Source of the DNA: Clostridiaceae bacterium | GTDB lineage: Bacteria; Cyanobacteriota; Vampirovibrionia; Gastranaerophilales; Gastranaerophilaceae | Direction: 5' to 3' | Assembly (NCBI GenBank): GCA_022641775.1 | Contig: JALCDS010000009.1 | Location: 1 to 64,000, forward strand | DNA length: 64,000 nt | In this document: positions 27,651 through 35,538 of the stretch, in pieces | How positions within the stretch are numbered: the first letter of the stretch is position 1 | Layout: the number at the start of each line of letters is the position of its first letter | Made by a program: the position numbers and the translations under genes | The notes under the pieces: model-generated | The model's database searches: none | What the model saw: the letters and a program-made list of their open reading frames with translations, nothing else | Told to the model about the DNA's origin: nothing

Positions 27651-27678
27651 TTGTAACAAAATTTTAATATTTTAAAGT
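27651..27678 (+). promoter_or_regulatory. Candidate promoter before the 27.7-29.0 kb pair
   Basis: TTGTAA and TAAAGT are separated by 16 bases. The leader to the ATG at 27752 is about 65 bases and has GGAG as ribosome binding site. Confidence 0.4.
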
Positions 27679-27751
27679 AAAATCGTCAAAAATTTTTTTT
27701 ACGTGTGTTAGAGATGAATGAAAAATAAATATTAAAATTGGAGATAAATGT

Positions 27752-28504
27752 ATGTTAGCAATTCAATTAGGACTTAACAAATCATGCAGACAACCGGCAT
27801 TCAAAAGTAATGAAGATTTTGACAATGAGTCAAATATTGATGCATTTGATGATGCAAAACTAGAAAAGCAGCCGGCAGATGATTCTTTTGATATAATGAA
27901 AGCTAATGAAGAAGATTATAATAAAGAAGAAGGTTTTTGGAAAAATCAAAAAGCAAAATTTGATGACCTTTCTTCAGACAAAAATATTCCACCTGTTGTA
28001 AAAAAAGGTATGGAAGTAGCTTCTGTTGGCGTATCCGGAATTTTAGGCGGTATGGCTATGGCTTGGGGCTCTAAAAAGTCAATAACAGCCTTGGAAGATT
28101 TTTCTAAAACTAAACCGGTTATGAAATTTAATAATCAAGTAAAAACTGCAACTAAAGACTTTAAAAAGGCTATGACTAATGCAGTTGATACATATAAAAA
28201 ATCGGAATTTGCTACAAAACTTGATTCTAATATAAAAGTTAAAACAATCAAAATAAAGAATTCAAAATTCGGTAAAAATGTAATAGTAAAAGCCTTTGTA
28301 AATTGCTTCAAAGCTATAAAAAATGCAATTAAAGGAGTTTACAACTTCATAGTTAAGACAATTAAAGGTATTAAACCTGAACAAGCTAAAAAGGCTACCG
28401 TAAATACATTAGGTGTTTCAGGTGGCGTAACAAGCGGAATTGCTACACTAAAAGAAATCAAAAAAGAAAATCGTAAAGCTGAATTTGCAGATAGGGATGA
28501 ATAA
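27752..28504 (+). CDS. Lys-rich protein with F-K-S N-terminal motif, unknown function
   Basis: A 250-residue protein of unknown family. The N-terminus MLAIQLGLNKSCRQPAFKS has no signal peptide; the F17-K-S19 motif resembles F-T-G in two other proteins of this window. Residues 20-70 are acidic and probably disordered. A short hydrophobic Gly-rich helix (VASVGVSGILGGMAMAWGS) follows near 90-108. The rest is strongly basic and helical, with repeated Lys pairs, and a second Gly-rich hydrophobic stretch (TLGVSGGVTSGIATL) lies near 225. The next gene begins at its stop. A membrane-associated or nucleic-acid-binding role is possible; no function is assigned. Confidence 0.65.
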   Translation: MLAIQLGLNKSCRQPAFKSNEDFDNESNIDAFDDAKLEKQPADDSFDIMKANEEDYNKEEGFWKNQKAKFDDLSSDKNIPPVVKKGMEVASVGVSGILGGMAMAWGSKKSITALEDFSKTKPVMKFNNQVKTATKDFKKAMTNAVDTYKKSEFATKLDSNIKVKTIKIKNSKFGKNVIVKAFVNCFKAIKNAIKGVYNFIVKTIKGIKPEQAKKATVNTLGVSGGVTSGIATLKEIKKENRKAEFADRDE

Positions 28505-28977
28505 TGTCAGTTTCTGTAGACAATCAATATTATAATAGATACGAAACTTGTAACGGTCGTGACGATAAAAACAAAAAGCATGTCACTACAGGCGAAGTTG
28601 CAACAGCCACAGGCGCAACAGCTGCCGGAGCTAATGCAGCTCGTACAGGTACATTTAATATGTTCAAAAATGCCAATAAAATAAAAAGGATGTCAAAAGA
28701 AACAACTGATGCGGTACAACTATCTACAAGAACAGCAAAACAAACAAGAAGTTTATTCTCATCATTTTCCAAAAATGCAAGCTCTTTCAAAAGAGCAATT
28801 GTAAAATGGGGAGAAACAGCTACAAATTCAAGAATATTAAAACCATTACTGGCAAGCAAAGCCTTCCACGGTGTTGCAGGTTGTTTAGGTTTTGGAACTG
28901 CAGTATTCGTTACTATTGCCGGAATCGGTGATATTTTTAATACCGTAACCGGTAAAGTTACAAAATACGAATCTTAA
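28504..28977 (+). CDS. Ala/Lys-rich protein with Gly-rich hydrophobic segments, unknown function
   Basis: A 157-residue protein overlapping the preceding gene by one base (TAATG). It starts with a polar part rich in Tyr and Asn, then an Ala/Thr/Gly stretch (EVATATGATAAGANAARTG), a basic helical middle, and a C-terminal hydrophobic segment, VAGCLGFGTAVFVTIAGIGDIF. No signal peptide and no known family. The pattern of short Gly-rich hydrophobic hairpins plus basic helices is shared with its neighbour, so the two probably work in one membrane-linked complex; that is inference. Confidence 0.62.
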   Translation: MSVSVDNQYYNRYETCNGRDDKNKKHVTTGEVATATGATAAGANAARTGTFNMFKNANKIKRMSKETTDAVQLSTRTAKQTRSLFSSFSKNASSFKRAIVKWGETATNSRILKPLLASKAFHGVAGCLGFGTAVFVTIAGIGDIFNTVTGKVTKYES

Positions 28978-28990
28978 GATTAGAATTTTA

Positions 28991-29019
28991 TTGTTAAAAA
29001 TTTCAAATCGTGCTAAGCT
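28991..29019 (+). promoter_or_regulatory. Promoter of folP, probably leaderless
   Basis: TTGTTA (28991-28996), a 17-base spacer and TAAGCT (29014-29019) end six bases before the ATG at 29026. TACGCT between them offers no ribosome binding site. Confidence 0.5.
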
Positions 29020-29025
29020 TACGCT

Positions 29026-30162
29026 ATGCACGATTTTGTTTTAAAAGAGATTAAAAACGCAAACCTTACAAAAGAGATTGAGAATATAGGATTTGATAAA
29101 TCTTATATTCCAAAGGTTGTAAATAAATTTGAATATAAAAATATTAAAATTTATAAGCTTTCAGTTGCTCAAGCAAATATTCTAAAACAACTTGCTCTAT
29201 CTACAGGGACGGACTGTGCCACAAATAGAGATGTTATAACGGGTAAAGCCGAATTGACAGATGTAATTCTTGCAGGTTCTATTTCTCAACTTTTAAAAAT
29301 CGCAGATAAATTACAATTTCAACCCTTCGGATTGAAAGATTTAAGTAATAAATTAAAAGAAATTTGTAATAAAAACAACACTTGTCAAACAAAAATAATG
29401 GGGATTTTAAACATCACCGACAACTCATTTTCAGATGGTGGAATGTATAATGATTTTGAAAAAGCTAAAAAACATCTACTTGAGATGATTGAGGATGGCG
29501 CTGACATTATTGATATAGGAGCAGAATCTACAAAGCCTTATTCAACACCTGTTGATTCTGAAACTCAAATAAAAAAAATTATTCCAATCTTGGATTTTAT
29601 AAAATCAAACAATATGAAAACCGAAATAAGTATTGATACACGTTCTGCCAAAGTGGCTAAAGAATGTATAAAATATGACGTCCAATATATAAATGACGTA
29701 TCAGGGCTGGATTATGACAATGAAATGATTAAAGTTATTTCTCAAAATAATGTCAAGATAATTATTCAGCACAGCCTTGGAACTCCTGAAAATATGCAGA
29801 ATTCTCCGCATTATGACAATTTAATTGATGAAATATATTTAAAGCTAAAAGATAAAATCAACTTTGCAATACAAAATGGAGTTTCAGCGGAAAACATACT
29901 GATTGATGTAGGAATAGGATTTGGTAAAACGAGAGAAGATAATTTTGAATTAATAAGAAGAATTGAAGAATTCAAAAGCTTAAATTGTCCTATTGTACTT
30001 GGACTTTCTAGAAAAAGTTTATTAAATATGCCTGATGAATCAAACGAAGCAAAAGATATCTTTACGGTTGCCTTAAACGCTCTTGCAATCGAAAGAAATG
30101 TAGATATAATAAGAGTTCACAATGTAAAATTGCATAAAAAGTTAATCAATTTATTGAACTAA
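29026..30162 (+). CDS. folP: Dihydropteroate synthase with N-terminal extension
   Basis: FolP condenses p-aminobenzoate with hydroxymethyl-dihydropterin diphosphate in folate synthesis. The catalytic TIM barrel begins near residue 123 with IMGILNITDNSFSDGG, then DIIDIGAESTKPYS, SIDTRSAKVAKE, YINDVSGLDYD and LGLSRKS. About 120 residues precede it, including VAQANILKQLALSTGTDCATNRDVITG, a domain also found in some clostridial and archaeal-type enzymes and absent from E. coli FolP. The start sits six bases after a promoter with no ribosome binding site. Its 3' end overlaps the convergent S4-domain gene by 12 bases. Confidence 0.94.
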   Translation: MHDFVLKEIKNANLTKEIENIGFDKSYIPKVVNKFEYKNIKIYKLSVAQANILKQLALSTGTDCATNRDVITGKAELTDVILAGSISQLLKIADKLQFQPFGLKDLSNKLKEICNKNNTCQTKIMGILNITDNSFSDGGMYNDFEKAKKHLLEMIEDGADIIDIGAESTKPYSTPVDSETQIKKIIPILDFIKSNNMKTEISIDTRSAKVAKECIKYDVQYINDVSGLDYDNEMIKVISQNNVKIIIQHSLGTPENMQNSPHYDNLIDEIYLKLKDKINFAIQNGVSAENILIDVGIGFGKTREDNFELIRRIEEFKSLNCPIVLGLSRKSLLNMPDESNEAKDIFTVALNALAIERNVDIIRVHNVKLHKKLINLLN

Positions 30163-30396
30163 TTCATAAAGCGTTGGAGCTTCTTGCACACTGACATTAG
30201 TCGTAGGTATCTTTAGTATTTTTGCTTTAAGTGTACGATTTGCATATTCAATTTCTATAACATCGCCTTCTTTTAATTGTTTAGAAGGTTTTGCAGGATT
30301 AGAATTCACAAAAACTCTACCCATATCCGAAACTTCGTTTGCTACAGTTCTTCTTTTTATTAACCTTGATACTTTTAAAAATTTATCTAATCTCAT
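30151..30396 (-). CDS. S4 RNA-binding protein, RqcP/YabO-like
   Basis: An 81-residue protein made almost entirely of one S4 domain: MRLDKFLKVSRLIKRRTVA at the N-terminus, then GRVFVNSNPAKPSKQLKEGD. This fits RqcP (YabO), which binds stalled 50S subunits and aids poly-alanine tailing with RqcH; HslR/Hsp15 is the related alternative. On the minus strand a TAGAAT box ends seven bases before the ATG with no ribosome binding site, again suggesting little or no leader. Confidence 0.85.
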   Translation of the reverse strand: MRLDKFLKVSRLIKRRTVANEVSDMGRVFVNSNPAKPSKQLKEGDVIEIEYANRTLKAKILKIPTTNVSVQEAPTLYELVQ

Positions 30397-30458
30397 AATT
30401 TACATTCTAACATATAACATAAATTCATGATATACTTTTATTAAAATAAGAGGTACCA

Positions 30459-31280
30459 ATGAAAAAATTTTTATCAATAATATTTTTTACTATTATATCA
30501 ATATTTTATCTTAGTGGCTCAGCCAGTGCAAATGAAATCAAATTTGCTCAAGTTACTGATACCCATTACTCTTTGAATAATACATTTAAGACTAAAGTTC
30601 TGACAGATACTGTTGATAGCTTGAATAAACGGAATGATATAGCTTTTGTAATCTTTACCGGAGATAACATTGATACAGCCCATGTTGATAACTTAGAAGG
30701 TTTTATGGGCGTCATCAAAAAATTAAACAAACCTTATTATATAGTTATAGGAAATCACGATGTATTCAAATCTAACGGATTATCTAAAGAAAAATACATG
30801 GAAATAGTTAATGAATACAATATTTTTTCAAGAAATAAAAAGCCAAATTACATATTTAAGAAAAACGGATTCGTATTTATGGTAGTTGATGGAGCAAAAG
30901 AGGTAATTCCCGGAGCAAACGGCTATTACAGAAAAGATACCCTAGATTGGCTTGACAAACAGCTTACAAAATACAAAAAATATCCTGTAGTTATATGCCA
31001 ACACTTCCCTGTTGTTCCGCCAAGAGACGTAAAGAGTCATACCACATATCAAGCAGAGAAATATATCGAAATAATAAACAAACACAACAATGTTATCGCT
31101 GTAATTGCAGGACATTATCATATGAATGGTGAAAAAATGCTGAACGGAGTATATCATATTTCATCACCGTCACTTTTGGTAGAGCCTAACAATTACAAAA
31201 TTATAACTGTTGTAACAACTCAGGGCTTTTCCCCAATGATTTATACAGAATTAGTTCCTGTTGAAAACGTTACAAAATAA
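30459..31280 (+). CDS. Exported calcineurin-like metallophosphoesterase
   Basis: A 273-residue secreted phosphoesterase. The signal peptide KKFLSIIFFTIISIFYLSGSASA is followed by metal-binding motifs in order: VTDTHYS, FTGDNID, IGNHDV, VICQHFPVV and AGHYHMNG. The layout matches the CpdA/purple acid phosphatase-like group acting on nucleotides, phospholipids or phosphodiesters outside the cytosol. AGAGGTA is well placed before the ATG. It is the second calcineurin-like enzyme of the window and the only exported one; the substrate is unknown. Confidence 0.88.
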   Translation: MKKFLSIIFFTIISIFYLSGSASANEIKFAQVTDTHYSLNNTFKTKVLTDTVDSLNKRNDIAFVIFTGDNIDTAHVDNLEGFMGVIKKLNKPYYIVIGNHDVFKSNGLSKEKYMEIVNEYNIFSRNKKPNYIFKKNGFVFMVVDGAKEVIPGANGYYRKDTLDWLDKQLTKYKKYPVVICQHFPVVPPRDVKSHTTYQAEKYIEIINKHNNVIAVIAGHYHMNGEKMLNGVYHISSPSLLVEPNNYKIITVVTTQGFSPMIYTELVPVENVTK

Positions 31281-31285
31281 TATTG

Positions 31286-31314
31286 TTGCATTTTATCTGA
31301 AATAATACTATAAT
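31286..31314 (+). promoter_or_regulatory. Promoter of the CNNM-type gene
   Basis: TTGCAT and TATAAT are separated by 17 bases, a near-consensus sigma70 promoter with a leader of about 36 bases. Confidence 0.65.
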
Positions 31315-31357
31315 AGGGAAAGAATTTACATTTTAGAGGAAAAAATCAAAGTAAAAG

Positions 31358-32710
31358 ATGAGTGAATCTGTAGACGTTTTATTTAATTTGTTTGTAATAG
31401 CCTTACTGCTATTGTCAAACGGTTTTTTTGTAGCTTCAGAATTTGCAATAGTAAAAGTTAGAAAAACAAGAATTGAACAACTTGTTAATGAAGGAAATAG
31501 CACTGCAAGCGTAGTTCTTGATGCAATAAAAGATATGGACAAATCAATTGCATCAGTTCAACTCGGTGTAACAATTTCCAGTATTGGTTTAGGCTGGGTT
31601 GGACAAGACACCTTGGCAGAACTCATTGAACCGTTATTTTCATTTTTACCTGGAATGAGCCAAACAATTGCAGCGCATAGCATATCAGTTTCTATAGCAT
31701 TTGCTTTGATAACGTTTTTACATGTAGTAATCGGTGAACTTGTTCCAAAATCAATAGCCTTAGAATTTACTGAAAAAACAGCATTAATCATTGCACGACC
31801 AATGAATGCAATTACATTTATATTTAATCCGTTTATTTGGTTATTAAATGGTTTCGGGAATTTCTTATTAAAGATATTACATATTCCTCACTCCCATAGA
31901 GGTTCTCTTGTACATTCAACAGAAGAACTGGACATGTTGGTTGATGCAAGCTATGACGGCGGAGTATTGAACAAAACCGAAAAAGACATGTTGCATAATG
32001 TGTTCAAATTTTCTGATTTGACTGCAAAACAGGTAATGATTCCTCGTACTGATATGGTTTGTGTACCTATAGATATGTCTTTTGATGAATTGAATGACGT
32101 AGCATCACAAAATCAATTTACACGTTATCCGGTTTATAATGAAGATATTGATGATATTACAGGATTTATTCATGTAAAAGATCTATATTTGTTATCTTTA
32201 AAAGACGAAGAACGCCCGATTGAAAAAATTCAAAGACCAATAATGATGGTACCTGAGACAATGACACTTGACAATTTGGTTAGAGAATTCAAAAAACGTA
32301 AAGTTCAGGTTGCAATTGTCATTGATGAATTTGGAGGAACATCCGGATTGATAACATTAGAAGATGTTATTGAGGAAATCGTTGGGGATGTTCAAGATGA
32401 ATTTGATGAAGAAGAAGAAGTTAATATACAAGAAATAAACAAAAATACATATGAAGTAAATGCAATGTTTAGATTAGATGAAATGGCAGAGTACTTCGAT
32501 ATGCCTGAAAACAGCTTTGAAGATGAAGATGTTGATACCGTCGGCGGTCTTGTAATGAAAATATTGGATAGACTTGCAAAAGTCGGAGATTGCGTTTCTT
32601 ATAACGATTTAACATTTACGGTAAAAGAAGTAGACGGAGCAAGAATTACCAAATTAGAAATAAAACGAGAACCTCCAAAACCGGTAGCTGAAGAGACACA
32701 AGCCCAATAA
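31358..32710 (+). CDS. CNNM/HlyC-type membrane protein with CBS pair
   Basis: A 450-residue integral membrane protein of the hemolysin C/CorB family, related to CNNM magnesium transporters. The DUF21 membrane domain covers about residues 1-190 (LLSNGFFVASEFAIVKVRKTR, GELVPKSIALEF). A CBS pair follows (QVMIPRTDMVCVPIDMS, DEFGGTSGLITLEDVIEEIVGD), and the CorC_HlyC domain closes the protein (ADEDVDTVGGLV-like). The likely role is magnesium or cobalt efflux or sensing, not hemolysis. A GAGGA site lies about 16 bases before the ATG, longer than usual. Confidence 0.92.
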   Translation: MSESVDVLFNLFVIALLLLSNGFFVASEFAIVKVRKTRIEQLVNEGNSTASVVLDAIKDMDKSIASVQLGVTISSIGLGWVGQDTLAELIEPLFSFLPGMSQTIAAHSISVSIAFALITFLHVVIGELVPKSIALEFTEKTALIIARPMNAITFIFNPFIWLLNGFGNFLLKILHIPHSHRGSLVHSTEELDMLVDASYDGGVLNKTEKDMLHNVFKFSDLTAKQVMIPRTDMVCVPIDMSFDELNDVASQNQFTRYPVYNEDIDDITGFIHVKDLYLLSLKDEERPIEKIQRPIMMVPETMTLDNLVREFKKRKVQVAIVIDEFGGTSGLITLEDVIEEIVGDVQDEFDEEEEVNIQEINKNTYEVNAMFRLDEMAEYFDMPENSFEDEDVDTVGGLVMKILDRLAKVGDCVSYNDLTFTVKEVDGARITKLEIKREPPKPVAEETQAQ

Positions 32711-32806
32711 TTAATCAGATTATGACAATCAACCTTTTAAATGATGTCATTTATTTAATATTCTGTAGAATAGAAGAGTGGTCTACAAAATAGATTCACG
32801 ATTATA

Positions 32807-33661
32807 TTGGACAATAATTTGGGCGAATTAATGGGCGAAGGCTTGGAATCATCTACATCTTATAATAATATAAAACGTCTTTCCGAAGAAGAACTGACAG
32901 CTATTTGGAATGAATATTTTGTTGATAAAACGAATAAAAAAGTACGTGACACACTAATCGTACAATATATTTATTTAATCAGATATGTTGTAGGTCGTGT
33001 AAAAGTAACCTTGCCTGCAACAATTTCCGTTGAAGATATTACAAGCTACGGTGTTGAAGGACTTATTGATGCTATCGAAAGATATTCAATTCAAAAAAAT
33101 ACTCGTTTTGAAACTTATGCACTTATTAGAATTCGTGGCGCAATCTTGGATAAAATAAGAAAAGAAGACTTTTTACCAAGAAGTTTACGCATAAAAATAA
33201 AGGCAATAAAAGAAGCACAAGAACACTTGAAACAAGAATTGGGGAGAATGCCAACAACAAATGAAATTTCACAATATGTTGATATGCCGGCAGAAAAAGT
33301 TACAAAGATTATGTCAGAAGATATGTCTATAACATCAATCTATGAAAGAAAAGGCTCATCTGATGACAGTATGGAAATAATTGATACAATTGAGGATACA
33401 AAAAAACTTAACCCTCAAGAGAACATGGAAGAAAAAAACGTAAAAGAGGACTTGCAAAGAGCTTTGAAAAGATTACCTGAAAGAGAACGTATTATAATGG
33501 TCTTGTACTATCAGGAAAATATGACTTTAAAAGAAATCGGAACTACAATCAATATGTCAGAATCAAGAGTCTGCCAACTTCATGCACAAGGCATCATGAA
33601 GTTGAAGAACATCCTGTCAGAAGCACGTTCTGAACGATTGAAAAAGAGTATTATCGCTTAA
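32807..33661 (+). CDS. RNA polymerase sigma factor, FliA/WhiG type
   Basis: A 284-residue sigma factor. Region 2 shows SVEDITSYGVEGLIDAIERY and the FliA/WhiG hallmark RIRGAILDKIRKEDFLPRSLR. Region 3 has KEAQEHLKQELGRMPTTNEI, and region 4 LPERERIIMVLYYQENMTLKEIG ends in ESRVCQLHAQGI. No flagellar gene is near, so it may control motility at a distance or another regulon as WhiG and SigF/B relatives do. The start is uncertain: TTG at 32807 and ATG at 32831 are both without a clear ribosome binding site. It converges on and overlaps an OmpA-domain gene by 11 bases. Confidence 0.9.
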   Translation: MDNNLGELMGEGLESSTSYNNIKRLSEEELTAIWNEYFVDKTNKKVRDTLIVQYIYLIRYVVGRVKVTLPATISVEDITSYGVEGLIDAIERYSIQKNTRFETYALIRIRGAILDKIRKEDFLPRSLRIKIKAIKEAQEHLKQELGRMPTTNEISQYVDMPAEKVTKIMSEDMSITSIYERKGSSDDSMEIIDTIEDTKKLNPQENMEEKNVKEDLQRALKRLPERERIIMVLYYQENMTLKEIGTTINMSESRVCQLHAQGIMKLKNILSEARSERLKKSIIA

Positions 33662-34178
33662 ATTCATATTCCATAAATACAAAATCAACCCTGTTATCAG
33701 CATCCCCAGCGTTGCAGCTATTTATTTTTGCAGGTTCACTTTCTCCAAGTCCAAGTGAAAATATTCGTTCACTAAGGTCTTTATTTTTGCTTATAACATA
33801 TTCCGTAATCTTATCGGCTTTTATCATTGAATGCTCCCACTCAGTTATATTCTTTGTATTACTTGAATGCCCTTCAATTGTACAATTATTCGAAATTTCA
33901 CCTAATATCCGGACAACTTTATCAAGCAGATTTTTTCCATTTTGACTAAGTTTTAAAGAATCAGGTTCAAATAACTCACTATCATTAAAACTCAAAATTA
34001 CGCCACGGGGGACATCCGTCACAAAACATAAATACCTTGATGGAAACTTTTCTTTTAAAAGAGTATTAATTACCGAAATACTCGAAAGATTTTCTTCAAC
34101 ACCATTGCCAAGACTCTCTGAAAATGCAACATTTTGAATAATTGAAAACAAAATAATAAATGATAAAAAGTTTTTCAA
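33651..34178 (-). CDS. Exported OmpA/MotB-domain protein
   Basis: A 175-residue protein starting with TTG at 34178, where GGAGG lies five bases upstream. MKNFLSFIILFSIIQNVAFS is the signal peptide. Residues 65-175 match the OmpA/MotB peptidoglycan-binding domain: LSQNGKNLLDKVVRILGE, TIEGHSSNTK (domain usually has EGHTD), HSMIKADKITEYVI, RIFSLGLGESEP and NRVDFVF. It likely anchors the outer membrane to the wall. There is no lipobox. It follows the M16 gene and overlaps the sigma factor gene end. Confidence 0.85.
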   Translation of the reverse strand: MKNFLSFIILFSIIQNVAFSESLGNGVEENLSSISVINTLLKEKFPSRYLCFVTDVPRGVILSFNDSELFEPDSLKLSQNGKNLLDKVVRILGEISNNCTIEGHSSNTKNITEWEHSMIKADKITEYVISKNKDLSERIFSLGLGESEPAKINSCNAGDADNRVDFVFMEYEFKR

Positions 34179-34234
34179 CAGTTCCTCCGCTTGATTATCA
34201 AAAAGAATCAAGTCAAAGGCAATTCATCTATCGG

Positions 34235-35449
34235 TTATGGTTTTAAAATTGCAGTAGTTGATATATCAGTAAAATTCTTTATCGCACAACGTTTTATATC
34301 TTCAGGAGTTACCGCTTTTATTTTTTCTTTTATCCTATCCAAAAAGTCAAAGCCGATACCAAATATCCCGTAATGAGCGAGGGTAGAAGCCTGTTGTGCA
34401 TTAGTTTCCAATATAAATGCCAATTTACCAAACAAGTTATTTTTAGCATTTTCGAGTTCTTCTACACTAACCAATTCTTCTTGGATTTTTTTAATTTCTT
34501 CTTCAAAACCCTTTAACGAAACCTCTATATTTTTGGGCTCGGTTGCAATATAAATACTAAAATTGCCGCATAACATCAAAGGTTCATAAGAACTTCTTAC
34601 GACATAGGCGAGACCTTTCTTATCCCTCAATTCGCAAAACAATCTTGAAGATAATCCACTGGCACCCAAAATTATATTTAACAAAGATAATGAAGCATAA
34701 TCCTCAGACAAATAACTGCCGGTTAACCATCCTCTCAAGATATGGGCTTGATTTGCATCAGATTTAATAACTTCTGCATATTTACCTTCAGCTAAAAATG
34801 GAGGTTCTGTTTCATTTGCAAAATCTGATGATTTTTCCAAATCAAAAAACTTGTCATTCAATTTTGCTTGAACATCATAAAAATCCAAATCTCCGACAAA
34901 TGAACATACTTTTTTACTTGTATGCTTAATCATTTTGTAGGCCTCAATAACATCTTCTTTTGTAAATTTGTCCAAATTTTCTAATACTTTTGATGAAGTG
35001 TTACCATAAGGATGATTTTCAAATAATGTTGCATAATATTTATCAACTACCATTAATCTTGGAGAATCTAATTTGGCAGTGATTTCACCTCTTGCTTTGG
35101 CAACTTCTTTATCAAATTCTTCAAACGTAGTATTCTTTATTATATCAGCCATAATTTCTAAGGATTTTTCAAAATCTTCATTCAAACAAGTAAACCTAAA
35201 TCTTAAATAATCTTGTTTTAAATCTACAGAAAACTCAATGGCATATTTGTCTAATTCATCAGCTAACTGCTTTGCTGACATATTTGTTGTTCCTTGCAAT
35301 AACAATTGAGTCATTATTGAATATATACCTACTATTTTTTCAGGCTTATTTATCGAAAAATTTAAACACGCAGTGACTCTTGGAGTATTCTCATTTCTCT
35401 TATAAACAAAATCTATATCATTAACCAATTTTGTGGTTTCTATATCCAT
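34235..35449 (-). CDS. M16-family peptidase homologue lacking the zinc motif
   Basis: A 404-residue cytosolic protein with the two-domain M16 (insulinase/pitrilysin) fold. FTCLNEDFEKSLEIMADII and GEITAKLDSPRLMVVDKYYATLFENHPYG are typical, as is SLLNIILGASGLSSRLFCELRDKKGLAYVVRS in the second half (read in blocks). The zinc-binding HxxEH of active subunits is replaced: the expected place reads SIMTQLLLQGTTNMSA. Active M16 subunits often pair with such inactive ones, but no active partner is adjacent. AGGAGAG precedes the ATG, and the OmpA-domain gene follows 56 bases after the stop. Confidence 0.88.
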   Translation of the reverse strand: MDIETTKLVNDIDFVYKRNENTPRVTACLNFSINKPEKIVGIYSIMTQLLLQGTTNMSAKQLADELDKYAIEFSVDLKQDYLRFRFTCLNEDFEKSLEIMADIIKNTTFEEFDKEVAKARGEITAKLDSPRLMVVDKYYATLFENHPYGNTSSKVLENLDKFTKEDVIEAYKMIKHTSKKVCSFVGDLDFYDVQAKLNDKFFDLEKSSDFANETEPPFLAEGKYAEVIKSDANQAHILRGWLTGSYLSEDYASLSLLNIILGASGLSSRLFCELRDKKGLAYVVRSSYEPLMLCGNFSIYIATEPKNIEVSLKGFEEEIKKIQEELVSVEELENAKNNLFGKLAFILETNAQQASTLAHYGIFGIGFDFLDRIKEKIKAVTPEDIKRCAIKNFTDISTTAILKP

Positions 35450-35503
35450 AACACTCTCCTCTTAGCCCCAATTTTATCATAATTTATCACAAATTACAAA
35501 TAG

Positions 35504-35532
35504 TTGAATAAAAAACATATTTCCAATATAAT
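35504..35532 (+). promoter_or_regulatory. Promoter of kdsA, probably leaderless
   Basis: TTGAAT (35504-35509), a 17-base spacer and a perfect TATAAT (35527-35532) end six bases before the ATG at 35539. The six bases TTTCTT cannot bind 16S rRNA. Confidence 0.7.
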
Positions 35533-35538
35533 TTTCTT

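Noticed and set aside
28969-28985. Terminator at the end of the 157-residue gene
   Set aside because: AATCTTAAGATT is a short AT-rich palindrome with no stable stem; too weak to call.
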